Origin: Pirellulaceae bacterium
GTDB taxonomy: Bacteria; Planctomycetota; Planctomycetia; Pirellulales; Pirellulaceae
Assembly: GCA_026004775.1 (NCBI GenBank)
Contig: BPJU01000004.1
Location: forward strand, 124,001-188,000
Direction: 5' to 3'
DNA: 64,000 bases
Position 1 is the stretch's first letter. Each line of letters opens with the position of its first letter. Of the stretch, positions 36,665 to 46,447 are shown piece by piece. Position numbers and translations under genes: made by a program. The notes under the pieces were generated by a model. The model saw nothing but the letters and a program-made list of their open reading frames with translations, searched no databases and was not told where the DNA came from.

Positions 36665-37846
36665 ATGTTTTGGGGCGATGGAAGAGGAAATCGCGATTGT
36701 TTGAAGATCTATTGTGTGGGTCAAGCTGGGGAGTTGAAACTTGGTACGTTCCGCGCTTGTCGTCTGCACCATGCTCAGTGGCGAGGGCGAGCGGGGGATT
36801 TGGTTGGGAGAGCGTGCCGCGGCCTGGTTGCTGTGTCACGGTTTGACCGCGGTATGACACTGATCGAGCTGCTGGTGGTGATTGCGGTGATTGGGTTACT
36901 GGTCGCCATTCTCTTGCCAGCCGTCCAAGCGGCTCGGGAAACGTCGCGCCGGGCGCAGTGCCTGAACAATCTGCGGCAGATCGGCTTGGCACTGCACCAG
37001 TATCACGAGCAGAACCGAGTGCTTCCGTATGGTTGCGGTCCGGATGACGATCAAGTTGTTTCATCCATGGGCACGTTAAACGCGCGTCGCTATTCGGCAC
37101 ATTCGCAGTTTTTGCCGTTTTTGGAGCAGACGGCTGTCTTTGAACGTATCAATTTCCGTGTGGCTCCCTTTCATCCGTACGTGAATGCTGCGATGATGGA
37201 TGCGGCGGTGTACGCCGATCCTGAACGGCTGGTGGTCAATGGCTCGGCGGCGGTCGTAAAGATTCCGGTCTTTTTGTGTCCCTCGGACAGCCAGTTCCAG
37301 CAATCTCCTTGGGGACCGAATAATTATCGCGCCTGCAACGGCAGTACCTGGTCCGGCAGAAAAGGTAACGGGATGTTCGGGCAGAATACATTCACCCGTT
37401 TTGCCGACGTGCGCGACGGGCTGTCGAATACGGCGATGTTCAGTGAGCGCGTAAAAGGAACGTGGGATCCGGTGGGGCAGGAGCTTCGCGCCGACGTATA
37501 TGACTTGTCGGGTGGATGGACGGAAACGGCATTTCGGCAGGCATGTGCGTCCTTGACGCTGGCGCAGGCGGCGGCCTACCCACACGACTATGACGGCGGC
37601 CAGACGTGGTTGGAAGGAAACATGAACTGGACGCGCTATAATCATCTGCTCCCGCCGAACCGCATCGCCTGCAAGAACGGCCTTACCTGGGACGGCACGG
37701 CGATGCCGGCTTCCAGTTGGCACCGTGGGGGCGTCAATCTGCTTCTGGGGGACGGCGCCGTGCGTTTCGTATCGGATACGATCGACGAAAACGTGTGGAT
37801 GGCCGTTGGCACGATCAACGGTCATGAAGGGGCGACACTGCCCTGA
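36665..37846 (+). CDS. DUF1559 prepilin-like protein
   Basis: About 393 residues from the ATG at 36665. The prepilin core RGMTLIELLVVIAVIGLLVA followed by ILLPAVQAARETSRRAQCLN lies about 60 residues in, so the true start may be a later GTG/TTG just before VSRFDRGMT (about 36830). NLRQIGLALHQYHE, DGLSNTAMFSE and the C-terminal WHRGGVNLLLGDGAVRFVSD (H-x9-DG) complete the DUF1559 pattern. Full family length. It is followed 67 bp downstream by the gene at 37914, probably in one operon. The role as an exported pseudopilin-like protein is the family inference. Confidence 0.88.
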   Translation: MFWGDGRGNRDCLKIYCVGQAGELKLGTFRACRLHHAQWRGRAGDLVGRACRGLVAVSRFDRGMTLIELLVVIAVIGLLVAILLPAVQAARETSRRAQCLNNLRQIGLALHQYHEQNRVLPYGCGPDDDQVVSSMGTLNARRYSAHSQFLPFLEQTAVFERINFRVAPFHPYVNAAMMDAAVYADPERLVVNGSAAVVKIPVFLCPSDSQFQQSPWGPNNYRACNGSTWSGRKGNGMFGQNTFTRFADVRDGLSNTAMFSERVKGTWDPVGQELRADVYDLSGGWTETAFRQACASLTLAQAAAYPHDYDGGQTWLEGNMNWTRYNHLLPPNRIACKNGLTWDGTAMPASSWHRGGVNLLLGDGAVRFVSDTIDENVWMAVGTINGHEGATLP

Positions 37847-37913
37847 ACCGGCCCGGTTGGCTACGAGGTGTCGAACAGTGGCGCGAGGAAAGGCTGTGTG
37901 GTACGCACTTGGT

Positions 37914-38798
37914 ATGCCGGGGCGATGGGCTTCACGGCACGCTAAGTCGAGTCAGTTCAATGGGCCGGCCAGTTTCGTCGGCCACTCGGTCGCACTACGG
38001 CCGATGTGCGGAATAGGGCCGATCCTGCTGCTGGTGTGCGGCTGCGTGCCGTCGGATTTCGGCGACCCGAATCAACGGATATTTGATTTTCAGAATTCGC
38101 AATACGATCGGATGCAGCTACGCCCATTGGTGGCGGGCATGGCGCGGCTGGTGGAACCGACTCCCAAGGGACTGCGCATGCATCTTCCTGCCGGTCCCGG
38201 CCCCGAGCGAGTCGGTATCAAGCCGGTGTTTTCGATACAAGGCGACTTCGAAATCACTGCATCATTCGAAGTAGTTCGGTTGGAGCAACCGAAGAGTGGT
38301 TCGGGAGTGGGGCCGGCAATCCACCTGGTATTCCAATCACCCCTGGAGCCAACGGCCGTGCTGTCACGGTTGCAGCGCCAAGAAGGTCGACAGGTCTTCT
38401 CTTCCTACTACGCGGTGTGGGATGATGCCCAAAAGAAAAGTGATCGACAAAAAAGATTACAGTTTCGCGCTGCCAGGGATAAATTGGGAAAGCTACGAGT
38501 GGTCCGTACGGGAGAAACACTTGAGTTCTATGTAGTGGATGGCCTGAGTGACAATTTCGAGTTGGTCGATCGAGTTCCGGCCGTTCCCTACGACGTGAGG
38601 GAGATTTGGCTGGTATTGAATCGACACGGCGATTCAGCCGCCGGCGAAGTGATCTGGAAAGATGTGACCATCCGGGCGGCCGGCTTCAGCACGCCGCAGC
38701 CGAGGCCGCGTGGCAACTGGCTGGTGCGAGCGGTCCCAGCCGTCGTGGTGATTCTCGCAGCCACAGCGGCCGTGTGGTTGTGGTGGCGCAGGCGGTGA
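37914..38798 (+). CDS. exported or membrane-anchored protein, possibly DUF1583-like
   Basis: 294 residues from the ATG at 37914. An ATG at 38004 would give a short lipoprotein-type leader (MCGIGPILLLVCGCVPSDFG), which I find equally plausible. The body is a beta-sandwich: a concanavalin-like core with GDFEITASFEVVRLEQPKSG, then YYAVWDDAQKK, then LEFYVVDGLSDNFELV. This resembles planctomycete DUF1583 proteins, a loose match from memory. A C-terminal membrane helix (LVRAVPAVVVILAATAAVWL) ends in WWRRR. It lies just downstream of the DUF1559 gene on the same strand. Confidence 0.6.
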   Translation: MPGRWASRHAKSSQFNGPASFVGHSVALRPMCGIGPILLLVCGCVPSDFGDPNQRIFDFQNSQYDRMQLRPLVAGMARLVEPTPKGLRMHLPAGPGPERVGIKPVFSIQGDFEITASFEVVRLEQPKSGSGVGPAIHLVFQSPLEPTAVLSRLQRQEGRQVFSSYYAVWDDAQKKSDRQKRLQFRAARDKLGKLRVVRTGETLEFYVVDGLSDNFELVDRVPAVPYDVREIWLVLNRHGDSAAGEVIWKDVTIRAAGFSTPQPRPRGNWLVRAVPAVVVILAATAAVWLWWRRR

Positions 38799-39622
38799 AA
38801 AAGCTCCAACGCCTAGCTCAGTCATCGGCTCTGCGATCGTCTTTGTTGCGGGATGGATACTCTCATTACCTCCCAAGTTGCATTAATATCGTCAATTGCG
38901 AAATGGGCGCCGGTGGAGCGCTCGCGGAATATTGTGGTTTTTCCGGTTAAATACTCAATTGCGCAAGCTTTCACGTTGAGTGAGGTGTGACAAAACCGTT
39001 TTCTAATACGTTTATGCACAAAATATCACAAGAATAGAAACTCCATCCCACTGTACCTGGTCCCCGGACAAACCGGGCCAACTGCGTCTTCCCCGCAAGC
39101 CGACGCCGCACTCTTACACCACTCCCCGTCGCTTGCGGAAGGAGAGTGAAGGGGTGAAGCGGGAAACTGGCAGCTAAAGATGCATGGGCTAACTTGTCAG
39201 TGTTATGACCTGAAGGAGTGTTATTTCGTGTTAGGTCTTGTAGCAGTGCCGCGGAGTATGTTGGGGGCCAAAACCGGATGGTTTTGCGGTTAGGCTCCAG
39301 GCTACGCTGCTGGCCGGGGCCGGCACGAGGGTGGTGCCATAGCCTGCAAGCACGTTCTTGACAGCAACCTAATCATCGTTCAGGGCCATTCCTTCGAGCC
39401 ACCGGGGCAGTGCATTTGTAATCCCCATCTGATGATCGGTGTCGCCCGACGAATCCCAAAGCTTGATTCCGACGATTGACTATGCTAGACAGTTACCAAG
39501 GCGTAGATCCGGGCGCAAAGGGGTCGACAAGGCTCCGTCAAGGACGCGCCGAGTTTATGTTCGACGACTAGGTGACCGAACACGATTTCCCAGGAGACAG
39601 GTCTCTTGTGGGAGTGGGGCTT
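38799..39622. other. long intergenic stretch, nothing recognised
   Basis: About 820 bp without a credible frame. It contains ATAAATCTCATTAC-like AT-rich parts (38860-39040) and the GAGAGTGAAGGGGTGAAGCGGG stretch near 39141. I see no repeat shared with the rest of the window. Confidence 0.4.
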
Positions 39623-41020
39623 ATGGCTGGCATGCCCCGGTCAACGGTTGGTTGTACGCGGCGCAGGTTTTTGCAGTGTGCCGGTGGCGGGGCAGGGTGG
39701 CTGGCTCTGCTGGAGCTGTGGGCCAGGGAAAGTTCCATGGCGTCGGCCGCTCGTCGCTCGACTCGCCGCGTCATCTGGATCTTTCTGCACGGGGGCCCAA
39801 GTCACGTCGATCTTTTTGATCCAAAGCCCGAACTGGAGCGGCTGTCGGGCCAGCCACTTCCGGAATCGTTTGGCCCCGTGATGACTCGGCGTAATGTGGC
39901 TCGTAACCCCCTGCTGGGTCCTGTGGCCCGGTTCCGCCGGCACGGCCAATCCGGACTGGAACTAAGTGACCTGTTGCCCTGCCTTGCGCGTCATGCCGAC
40001 GACTTGTGCCTTATTCGCGGCATGCACGGGGACAGTGTCAATCATCCTCAATCCGTCTATCAAATGAATACCGGTAGTATTCTGATGGGCCGGCCCAGTG
40101 TCGGAAGTTGGATCGCGTATGGTTTGGGGAGCGAGAACGAGAATCTGCCGGCATTCGTGGTGTTGCCGGATCCAGGGGGAGGCGTCAAGGGTGGACCGCC
40201 GGCCTGGGGAAGCGGTTTCTTGCCGGGCCAGTATCAGGGAGTTGCCTTCCGCGCCGGGCGTCATCCGATTCTGAACATCAGTCGTCCCGATTCCTACTCG
40301 GAAAATCAGCAGCGTGCCGTACTGGAACTGGCTGGCGAGTTGAATGCCGAACATGCTCGGCAACGTTCTGACGATGATCGGCTGCACGCGCGCATTGCCG
40401 CCTATGAGCTGGCATTTCGCATGCAGGCTGCCGCGCCGGAGCTGGTGGATCTTTCCGAAGAGACGGCCGAGACGCTTCGGCTTTATGGCGCCGATCAAGA
40501 ACCAACAGCCGAGTTTGCTCGGCGGTGTCTCTTGGCACGCCGCCTGGTAGAACGCGGCGTTCGCTTTGTTCAGGTCTACTGTGGCGACACCAATGGGTGG
40601 GATGCGCACAACGACGTCCGCAAGAACCATGGTGAGTGGTGCGCCAAGTCGGATCAGCCCATTGCCGCACTGTTGACGGACTTGAAACGCCGCGGGCTTT
40701 GGGACGATACGCTGGTGATTTGCGGCGGCGAGTTCGGGCGAATGCCGATGAGCGAACAAGGCAAGGGACGTGATCACAACCCGTGGGGATATACGGTCTG
40801 GTTGGCCGGAGGCGGGGTGCGTGGGGGGATGGCATACGGCGCGACGGACGAAGTAGGACTGCGAGCCGTGGAAAAACCTGTGGCCATACGAGACCTGCAC
40901 GCCACCATTCTGCACCTGGTCGGTTTGGATCACGAACAGTTGACGTTCACGCGCCACGGCCTGGAAGAGCGGTTGACTGGGCCGCAAGAAGCAAGAGTCA
41001 TTCATGAGATCCTGGCTTAA
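39623..41020 (+). CDS. DUF1501 protein with Tat-type leader
   Basis: 465 residues from the ATG at 39623, preceded by GGGAG; a GTG at 39572 would add 17 residues. The leader CTRRRFLQCAGGG is a twin-arginine type. IWIFLHGGPSHVDLFDPKPE is the DUF1501 entry motif, followed by LIRGMHGDSVNHPQSVYQMN and the metal-site-like GGEFGRMPMSEQGKGRDHNP. The fold belongs to the alkaline-phosphatase/sulfatase superfamily, but the physiological reaction is not established. Its stop overlaps the start of the DUF1549/DUF1553 gene, the classic planctomycete pair. Confidence 0.92.
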   Translation: MAGMPRSTVGCTRRRFLQCAGGGAGWLALLELWARESSMASAARRSTRRVIWIFLHGGPSHVDLFDPKPELERLSGQPLPESFGPVMTRRNVARNPLLGPVARFRRHGQSGLELSDLLPCLARHADDLCLIRGMHGDSVNHPQSVYQMNTGSILMGRPSVGSWIAYGLGSENENLPAFVVLPDPGGGVKGGPPAWGSGFLPGQYQGVAFRAGRHPILNISRPDSYSENQQRAVLELAGELNAEHARQRSDDDRLHARIAAYELAFRMQAAAPELVDLSEETAETLRLYGADQEPTAEFARRCLLARRLVERGVRFVQVYCGDTNGWDAHNDVRKNHGEWCAKSDQPIAALLTDLKRRGLWDDTLVICGGEFGRMPMSEQGKGRDHNPWGYTVWLAGGGVRGGMAYGATDEVGLRAVEKPVAIRDLHATILHLVGLDHEQLTFTRHGLEERLTGPQEARVIHEILA

Positions 41021-42971
41021 TTTGCCGCGACTTGGTAGCGGCTACGACTGCCGACCCAGCCAAAGCCGGCGTGCGGTGGGATGTTGTTTCTGTACCAGCG
41101 CCCTGGCCTGCGGGGCACGCGTCTTGCTCCTGCTCGTTCTGCTATCGGCAATCCTCTGGGCAGAGGAACCCCCAGAACCGATCTTGCTTCAGGAAGAGCC
41201 GCTCGTTCCGTCGGTCTCCCAGCACTGGGCTTTCCGCCCGCTGCTGCGACCTGAACTGCCCGAGGTGAAGCATCGTGACTGGTGTCGCCAACCGCTAGAC
41301 CGGTTCGTGCTGGCCGAGTGGGAGAAGCGCGGGATCGTGCCGCTTCCGCGTGCCGCACGAGCGACGCTGCTTCGCCGAGTGTCGTTCGACTTGATTGGTT
41401 TACCACCGTCCGCCGACCTGGTGCTGGAAGGGGATGAGCTGTCGGATAGGGAGTGGCAAGCCGAAGTCGATCGGCTGTTGGCGTCGCCTCACTACGGCCC
41501 GCGGTGGGCACAATTCTGGTTGGATCTTGCTCGGTTCGCTGAAACGGACGGATTCGAGCACGACAAGGCTCGACCCGATGCCTGGAAATACCGTGATTGG
41601 GTCATTCAGGCTGCTGACCAAGACATGCCGTACGATCGGTTCGTGGCTGAACAAGTCGCGGGTGATCTTTTGCATCCGAACGATCCGGATGCGGCCTTGC
41701 CGACGGCGTTTTGTCTGAGCGGCCCGGACATGCCGGATTTGAATGATCAGCAGGAGCGCCGCCACGTTTTACTCAACGAGATGACCGCCACGGTGGCTTC
41801 CGTCTTCTTGGGCTTGCAGCTTGGTTGTGCCCAGTGTCATGATCACAAGTTCGACCCGATAAGTCAGGCTGAGTTTTATCGGCTGCGTGCGTTTTTCGAG
41901 AATACCATCGAGCCGAAGCGTGACGAGCCGTTGTTCGTGTTGGGGGATCGAGATCTACCGCTAGTTGGGCATGTGTATGCTCGAGGGGACTTTCGCCGTC
42001 CGGTGGGCCGTGTGGTGCCCGATGTGCCGCGGGTGGCGCAATTGTCTGCTGGAGCGTTACCGGAAGAAACTACCAACCGGAACCGACGGACGTTGGCCCA
42101 GTGGTTGACCAGCTCGCGGAACGCACTGGCGGCGCGCGTGATCGCCAACCGCGTCTGGCAGTTCCACTTCGGGCAAGGTCTGTGTGCCAGCGAAAGCGAT
42201 TTCGGGTTTGCCGGGGATGAACCTCGGTTGGCGCCGTTGTTGGACTGGCTGGCTTGTGAACTGATCGAGAGCGGCTGGAGTCTGAAACATTTGCACCGGT
42301 TGATCGTCACTTCCAGCGTCTACCAGCAGTTGTCGTGGCCGGAAGGCGGGCAGGAAGAGCTATGGCATGAGCGGGTGCGGCTGGATCCGGAGAATCGGCT
42401 GTGGAGTCGCTTTCCGAGGCGGCGGTTGGACGGGGAAGCGATTCGGGATGCGATGCTCGTTTGTGCCGGTCTTTTGAACGAGGAGCGTGGCGGACGGGGC
42501 GTCCGGCCGCCGCTTGACCCGCTTTTGGCTGAAACCTTGCTCAAAGGCCAGTGGGAAGTCACGCCGCGCCTAGCCGATCACTACCGCCGTTCGATTTATC
42601 TTTTTGCCCGCCGCAATTTGCGATGGCCGCTGTTCGAAGCGTTTGATCGACCGCCGGCCAATGAAAGTTGCCCGCGACGACATGAATCGATCACGGCTCT
42701 TCAGGCACTTCAGTTGCTCAACTCACCGTTCACGCACGAAATGGCTCGCCATGCCGCTCGGCAAACTCTGCGAACTTGCAAATCCCATCCCCAGGCGGTC
42801 CGTTTCGCGGTGGCTTGTGTGTGGGGAAGGGCACCGACGGGAGCGGAAACCGAGCGGCTGATTCGGTTCATCGAGCAACAACAGGAACAGTTGGGGTTAT
42901 CGCCTGTTGAGGCATACGGTCAGCTTTATCTAGCACTCTTCAATACGAATGCGTTTCTGTACGTCGATTGA
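41004..42971 (+). CDS. DUF1549/DUF1553 protein (PSCyt2-PSD1 architecture)
   Basis: 655 residues, starting inside the upstream gene (17-bp overlap). A basic N-terminus and hydrophobic stretch (ARVLLLLVLLSAILWAEE) suggest export. DUF1549 follows: LDRFVLAEWEKRGIVPLPRA, then RRVSFDLIGLPPSADLV, HYGPRWAQFWLDLARFAET and the Cys-containing GLQLGCAQCHDHKFDPIS. The CAQCH is a CxxCH heme-type motif. DUF1553 occupies the C-terminal half (NRVWQFHFGQGLCASESDFG through NSPFTHEMARHAARQ). No separate N-terminal cytochrome domain is present. Coupled with the DUF1501 gene it likely forms an exported two-protein system of undefined function. Confidence 0.92.
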   Translation: MRSWLNLPRLGSGYDCRPSQSRRAVGCCFCTSALACGARVLLLLVLLSAILWAEEPPEPILLQEEPLVPSVSQHWAFRPLLRPELPEVKHRDWCRQPLDRFVLAEWEKRGIVPLPRAARATLLRRVSFDLIGLPPSADLVLEGDELSDREWQAEVDRLLASPHYGPRWAQFWLDLARFAETDGFEHDKARPDAWKYRDWVIQAADQDMPYDRFVAEQVAGDLLHPNDPDAALPTAFCLSGPDMPDLNDQQERRHVLLNEMTATVASVFLGLQLGCAQCHDHKFDPISQAEFYRLRAFFENTIEPKRDEPLFVLGDRDLPLVGHVYARGDFRRPVGRVVPDVPRVAQLSAGALPEETTNRNRRTLAQWLTSSRNALAARVIANRVWQFHFGQGLCASESDFGFAGDEPRLAPLLDWLACELIESGWSLKHLHRLIVTSSVYQQLSWPEGGQEELWHERVRLDPENRLWSRFPRRRLDGEAIRDAMLVCAGLLNEERGGRGVRPPLDPLLAETLLKGQWEVTPRLADHYRRSIYLFARRNLRWPLFEAFDRPPANESCPRRHESITALQALQLLNSPFTHEMARHAARQTLRTCKSHPQAVRFAVACVWGRAPTGAETERLIRFIEQQQEQLGLSPVEAYGQLYLALFNTNAFLYVD

Positions 42972-43033
42972 CTCTGACCCGTTGAAGCCGGCCATGCCAG
43001 GCGTGAAGCACCGTATCGGCGCAGCTTGAACGA

Positions 43034-44170
43034 CTACTCGACACCGAACTTGTAGAGCGTCACTTCATGGAACTTTTGACCGGGTCTCAACACGGTACTG
43101 GGAAAGTGCGGATGATGGGGTGAGTCGGGATAGTGTTGTGTCTCCAGGCAAAAACCGCCGTATTGAGGAAAGCCGCCGTCGGATGGGCCTCCGGAGAGGA
43201 AGTTGCCGGTGTAAAACTGGATACCCGGCTGCGTCGTATGGACTTCCAACACCCGCCCGGACTGCCGTTCCCGCACCCTGGCGGCACGCCGCAATGTGCC
43301 GGGTTCACCTCGGATGACAAAACAGTGGTCGTAACCTTTCGGGTCGGCGGGAATCTGGTCGATACGCGCTCCGATGCGATGATAGTTCCGGAAATCCAAG
43401 GGCGTACCCTCGACCGGGGCCACTTTTCCGGTCGGGATCAATGTGGCATCCACCGGCAGATAATAGTCGGCCTCCAGAAGCAGCTCATGATCCAGAATCG
43501 TGCCGTTGCCGGCGCCGCGCAGGTTCCAATAGTTGTGGTTGGTCAGATTGAGGATCGTGGGACGATCCGTTTCGGCACGAAATTCCACTCGTAACTCGTT
43601 GCGATCCGTCAGCGCATAGACGGCCGTGACCTCCAGGTTTCCCGGGTACCCCTCGTCCCCGTCCGGGCTGCGCAGCGTAAACTCCACGCCCTGTTCCTCC
43701 TCGCTCTGGTAAGGCCGAGCATGCCACAGGCGGCGGTCAAAACCATGGATTCCTCCGTGGAGGTGATGCGGCCCGTTGTTGGTGGCCAATGTATACGTGC
43801 GCCCGTCAAGTTCGAACTTGCCGAAGGCAATCCGGTTACAGAACCGTCCCACCGTCGCGCCGAAATACGGATGACGCTCTAGGTAGCCTTCCAGATTGGG
43901 GAACCCCAAGTTGATGTTCGCTCGCTGCCCGTTCTTGTCGAAGGTTTCGACGCTCGTGACGATCGCACCGTAGTCGGTAAGCTGCACACGGGTACCGTGA
44001 CGATTGGACAGGGTATAGCGGTGCACGGTACGCCCGTCCGGTAATTGGCCGAATGTTTCCGTAATCACGTGCATAGCGGGTGGCTCTGCTTGCTGAGTGT
44101 GTTGGGCGAACGTCCAACCGGGGAGGCTACAAAGGCCGATGATTGCCAGACAACCGACGAACCACTTCAT
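43034..44170 (-). CDS. galM: aldose 1-epimerase (galactose mutarotase), exported
   Basis: 378 residues from the ATG at 44170, which has a GGAGGT ribosome site. A signal peptide (MKWFVGCLAIIGLCSLPGWT) indicates periplasmic location. It interconverts alpha and beta anomers of aldohexoses. Family motifs: LTDYGAIVTSVETFDKNG, GRFCNRIAFGKFELDG, NNGPHHLHGGIHGFDRRLW (His of the active site), ILNLTNHNYWNLRG (catalytic His), TTQPGIQFYTGN and CLETQHYPDSPHHPHFPS (catalytic Glu). All key residues are in place. It is followed upstream on the same strand by a sugar isomerase-like gene 123 bp away, consistent with a carbohydrate role. Confidence 0.92.
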   Translation of the reverse strand: MKWFVGCLAIIGLCSLPGWTFAQHTQQAEPPAMHVITETFGQLPDGRTVHRYTLSNRHGTRVQLTDYGAIVTSVETFDKNGQRANINLGFPNLEGYLERHPYFGATVGRFCNRIAFGKFELDGRTYTLATNNGPHHLHGGIHGFDRRLWHARPYQSEEEQGVEFTLRSPDGDEGYPGNLEVTAVYALTDRNELRVEFRAETDRPTILNLTNHNYWNLRGAGNGTILDHELLLEADYYLPVDATLIPTGKVAPVEGTPLDFRNYHRIGARIDQIPADPKGYDHCFVIRGEPGTLRRAARVRERQSGRVLEVHTTQPGIQFYTGNFLSGGPSDGGFPQYGGFCLETQHYPDSPHHPHFPSTVLRPGQKFHEVTLYKFGVE

Positions 44171-44292
44171 CAGGTACCTCCAGCATCCCCGACACGACCG
44201 GCTTACCTGGGTACGGGCCGTAAGGTGGCCGGTGGTAATTATGGGCGAAGCGGGGAGAGGAGAAAAGATGGCGCGGCGGGCCAAATGATGGA

Positions 44293-45042
44293 TCACAGCA
44301 GGGTTTCCAGCAAGAGCCGTGTCTTGCGCAACTCGCCGTTCTGATCGACTCCCTCCATCTCCCGAATATTGACGCTGAGGGCTCGGGTATATCCGACGCG
44401 CCGCAAATTGTTGATCAACTTGCCGTATTCGATTTCCCCCTGTCCGACGCGTACTTGGAGTTTGTCTTTGGTTGAGTCGCGGAGGTGGACGTGGTAGACG
44501 AACTTGTACAGTTTATTCATATTGCGCATGCCGTGCGGCCCGCACAGGTAGTGGCTCGGATCGAGTGTCACACCGAGTCCGTCGACATTGTTGCACAGGA
44601 CGACGACCGTATCCGGGTCTTCCGAAAGCGTACCGATCTGGCTCTTGAGGCTGATACGGGCCCCATGTAATTGGGCGATGGCCGACAAAGCTCGCAATCG
44701 GTCGACTTCTTCGTTGAACGGTGTGCCGAGTGGGCTGGCCGGGACGGTAATCGTCACGACTTTCGTTTTTTTGGCTAGTTCGCAAATGGCCCGGAATTGT
44801 TCGTAATATTCGGGGCCTTCAGCTTGCTGGATGACGTCATAGGCCACCACATCCAAGCGGTGGGTGTAGCGGCACAGGTCGACTGCGCGTGCCAAGTCGG
44901 CCTGCACCTCAGAGGGTTTCAATTGCTGGCCGTGTTCGTGCAGAGCGATTTCGACGCTGGTGAATTCCAGATCGTCCAGCCGCTCGATCGCCTGGACCAG
45001 CGGCAGCGAAGCAAAACACTCAGTGGATGCCGCGACAAACAC
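44293..45042 (-). CDS. sugar phosphate isomerase/epimerase-like TIM-barrel protein
   Basis: 249 residues starting at GTG 45042 behind AAAGGAGT. An AP-endonuclease-2 type TIM barrel: LEFTSVEIALHEHGQQLKPS, then VVAYDVIQQAEGPEYYEQF, then VTITVPASPLGTPFNEEVDR. VTLDPSHYLCGPHGM and FVYHVHLRDSTKDKLQVRVG (metal-ligand His and Asp) follow, with GQGEIEYGKLINNLRRVGY near the end. The full set of Xyl-isomerase-like barrel motifs is visible. Substrate unknown. Same strand as galM and probably co-transcribed. Confidence 0.82.
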   Translation of the reverse strand: MFVAASTECFASLPLVQAIERLDDLEFTSVEIALHEHGQQLKPSEVQADLARAVDLCRYTHRLDVVAYDVIQQAEGPEYYEQFRAICELAKKTKVVTITVPASPLGTPFNEEVDRLRALSAIAQLHGARISLKSQIGTLSEDPDTVVVLCNNVDGLGVTLDPSHYLCGPHGMRNMNKLYKFVYHVHLRDSTKDKLQVRVGQGEIEYGKLINNLRRVGYTRALSVNIREMEGVDQNGELRKTRLLLETLL

Positions 45043-45296
45043 GCTCCCGACTCCTTTCCAAACAACACGAGAGCAACCCCTACCCGGTCACCGTCATCGC
45101 TTGTGTCGTGCAGAGCTTACCGCCAACCGCGGACTTTGGGCAACATCAACCGGGCCAAGTTGTGCGGGTTTCGGGTTGAGTGACGGTTCGAGGTGGGAAG
45201 TTGATTGATGAAGATCGAACCAAGAACCAGGCTTTTGCTCACCGTTCGACTGCCTTCGGGCGAAGTCTTGGGCAACCACCGAGAGTCGGTAAACCG

Positions 45297-46385
45297 TTAC
45301 GGCGAAAGTTGGTGGGTAGTCAACAGCGGCGGCCAATAGCTCCACAAATAATACGGGCGTGGTACGGTCCATTCCAAAGCAGCCATCCAACCCGGCATCG
45401 GGTCTCGGGCAGCACGGCTCTGGAGGTTACCCAGCAAGATATCGGTCAGTGAGCCGAAGCGCCGGTAGCGCACCACGCGTACCTGGTCGGTGGTAGTACC
45501 GGCCAATGCTGCGGCTCGTGCGATGGCGTCTTCCAGGAACCCGATCTGGTCGACCAATCCGTATTGGAGCGCTTGTTGTGCGGTAAAGACTTCGCCGGTA
45601 GCCAGGTCCACACCGTTGTGTGTCAGCGTATTGTCATCACCCTGCCGCAGGGCAGGGCGCCCGTAGCGGACGATCTCTTTGAACCGCGCGAACAGCTCGT
45701 CAATTTGCCGCTCCAGCAACTGGCGGTGGTCGTCGGGCATTGGTCGTGTCATGCTGAGCATCAGTTTCCGCGGGTGGCTGGCCAGAGAATCGTCGGTGAT
45801 GTCGAATCGTTGCAGCAGGCCGCTGATGTCATAGTGGGGGATCATCACACCGATGGAGCCGGTCATGGTGGTGGGTTCGGCGAAAATGGATTGAGGTTGA
45901 TCGCCGACGGCCATGGCCACGTAATAGCCACCGCTGGCTGCCGTTGAGCCCATACTCACCACCAGCGGCACGTGCCGCTCTTCGCGCAGCTTTTTCAAAT
46001 AGTGGAACAAATAATCGGCTCCCGACACCGTGCCGCCCGGCGAATCGATCCGCACCACCACCGCCTTTACTTTTTCGTCTTTCATGACGCGGTCGATCTG
46101 TTTCTTGGCGAAACCTTCGCCTTCCACGATCAATCCACTGATCTCGATAATGGCGATCTTGTCACTGGCCGTTTGCGAACCGCTGTGGAACTTTTCTTGA
46201 ATTCCGCCGGTGGTATCCAGATAGTCATGGGCTGCTGTACCGAGGTGGAAAACGGCCAGAAGGAGCACAATCACGAGCGACCAGTAAAAAAAGCGGCTCC
46301 ATCGCCGGGCCGGCTGGCCGACCAATTGCACCTGGATGCGAGCCGGCAGAGGCGGCGGTCCACTGGTGGTCTGCGCAGTACTCAT
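45297..46385 (-). CDS. sppA: signal peptide peptidase SppA-type protease
   Basis: 362 residues from the ATG at 46385, with a GGAGG ribosome site. One N-terminal membrane helix (FFYWSLVIVLLLAVFHLG) precedes the S49 peptidase domain. VKAVVVRIDSPGGTVSGADY contains the oxyanion strand. The nucleophile Ser lies in MGSTAASGGYYVAMAVGDQP. ANPTTMTGSIGV is here AEPTTMTGSIGVMIPHYDIS, and the general-base Lys is expected in SHPRKLMLSM or the following helix. Size fits the short bacterial SppA form (one catalytic repeat). It cleaves remnant signal peptides at the inner membrane. It follows the ECF/anti-sigma genes by the small gap 46386-46447. Confidence 0.9.
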   Translation of the reverse strand: MSTAQTTSGPPPLPARIQVQLVGQPARRWSRFFYWSLVIVLLLAVFHLGTAAHDYLDTTGGIQEKFHSGSQTASDKIAIIEISGLIVEGEGFAKKQIDRVMKDEKVKAVVVRIDSPGGTVSGADYLFHYLKKLREERHVPLVVSMGSTAASGGYYVAMAVGDQPQSIFAEPTTMTGSIGVMIPHYDISGLLQRFDITDDSLASHPRKLMLSMTRPMPDDHRQLLERQIDELFARFKEIVRYGRPALRQGDDNTLTHNGVDLATGEVFTAQQALQYGLVDQIGFLEDAIARAAALAGTTTDQVRVVRYRRFGSLTDILLGNLQSRAARDPMPGWMAALEWTVPRPYYLWSYWPPLLTTHQLSP

Positions 46386-46447
46386 AGCGGATTCCTCCCG
46401 GGAAAACTCGTGACAATGCGATTTTAACAGGCGAGCAGGCCAACGAA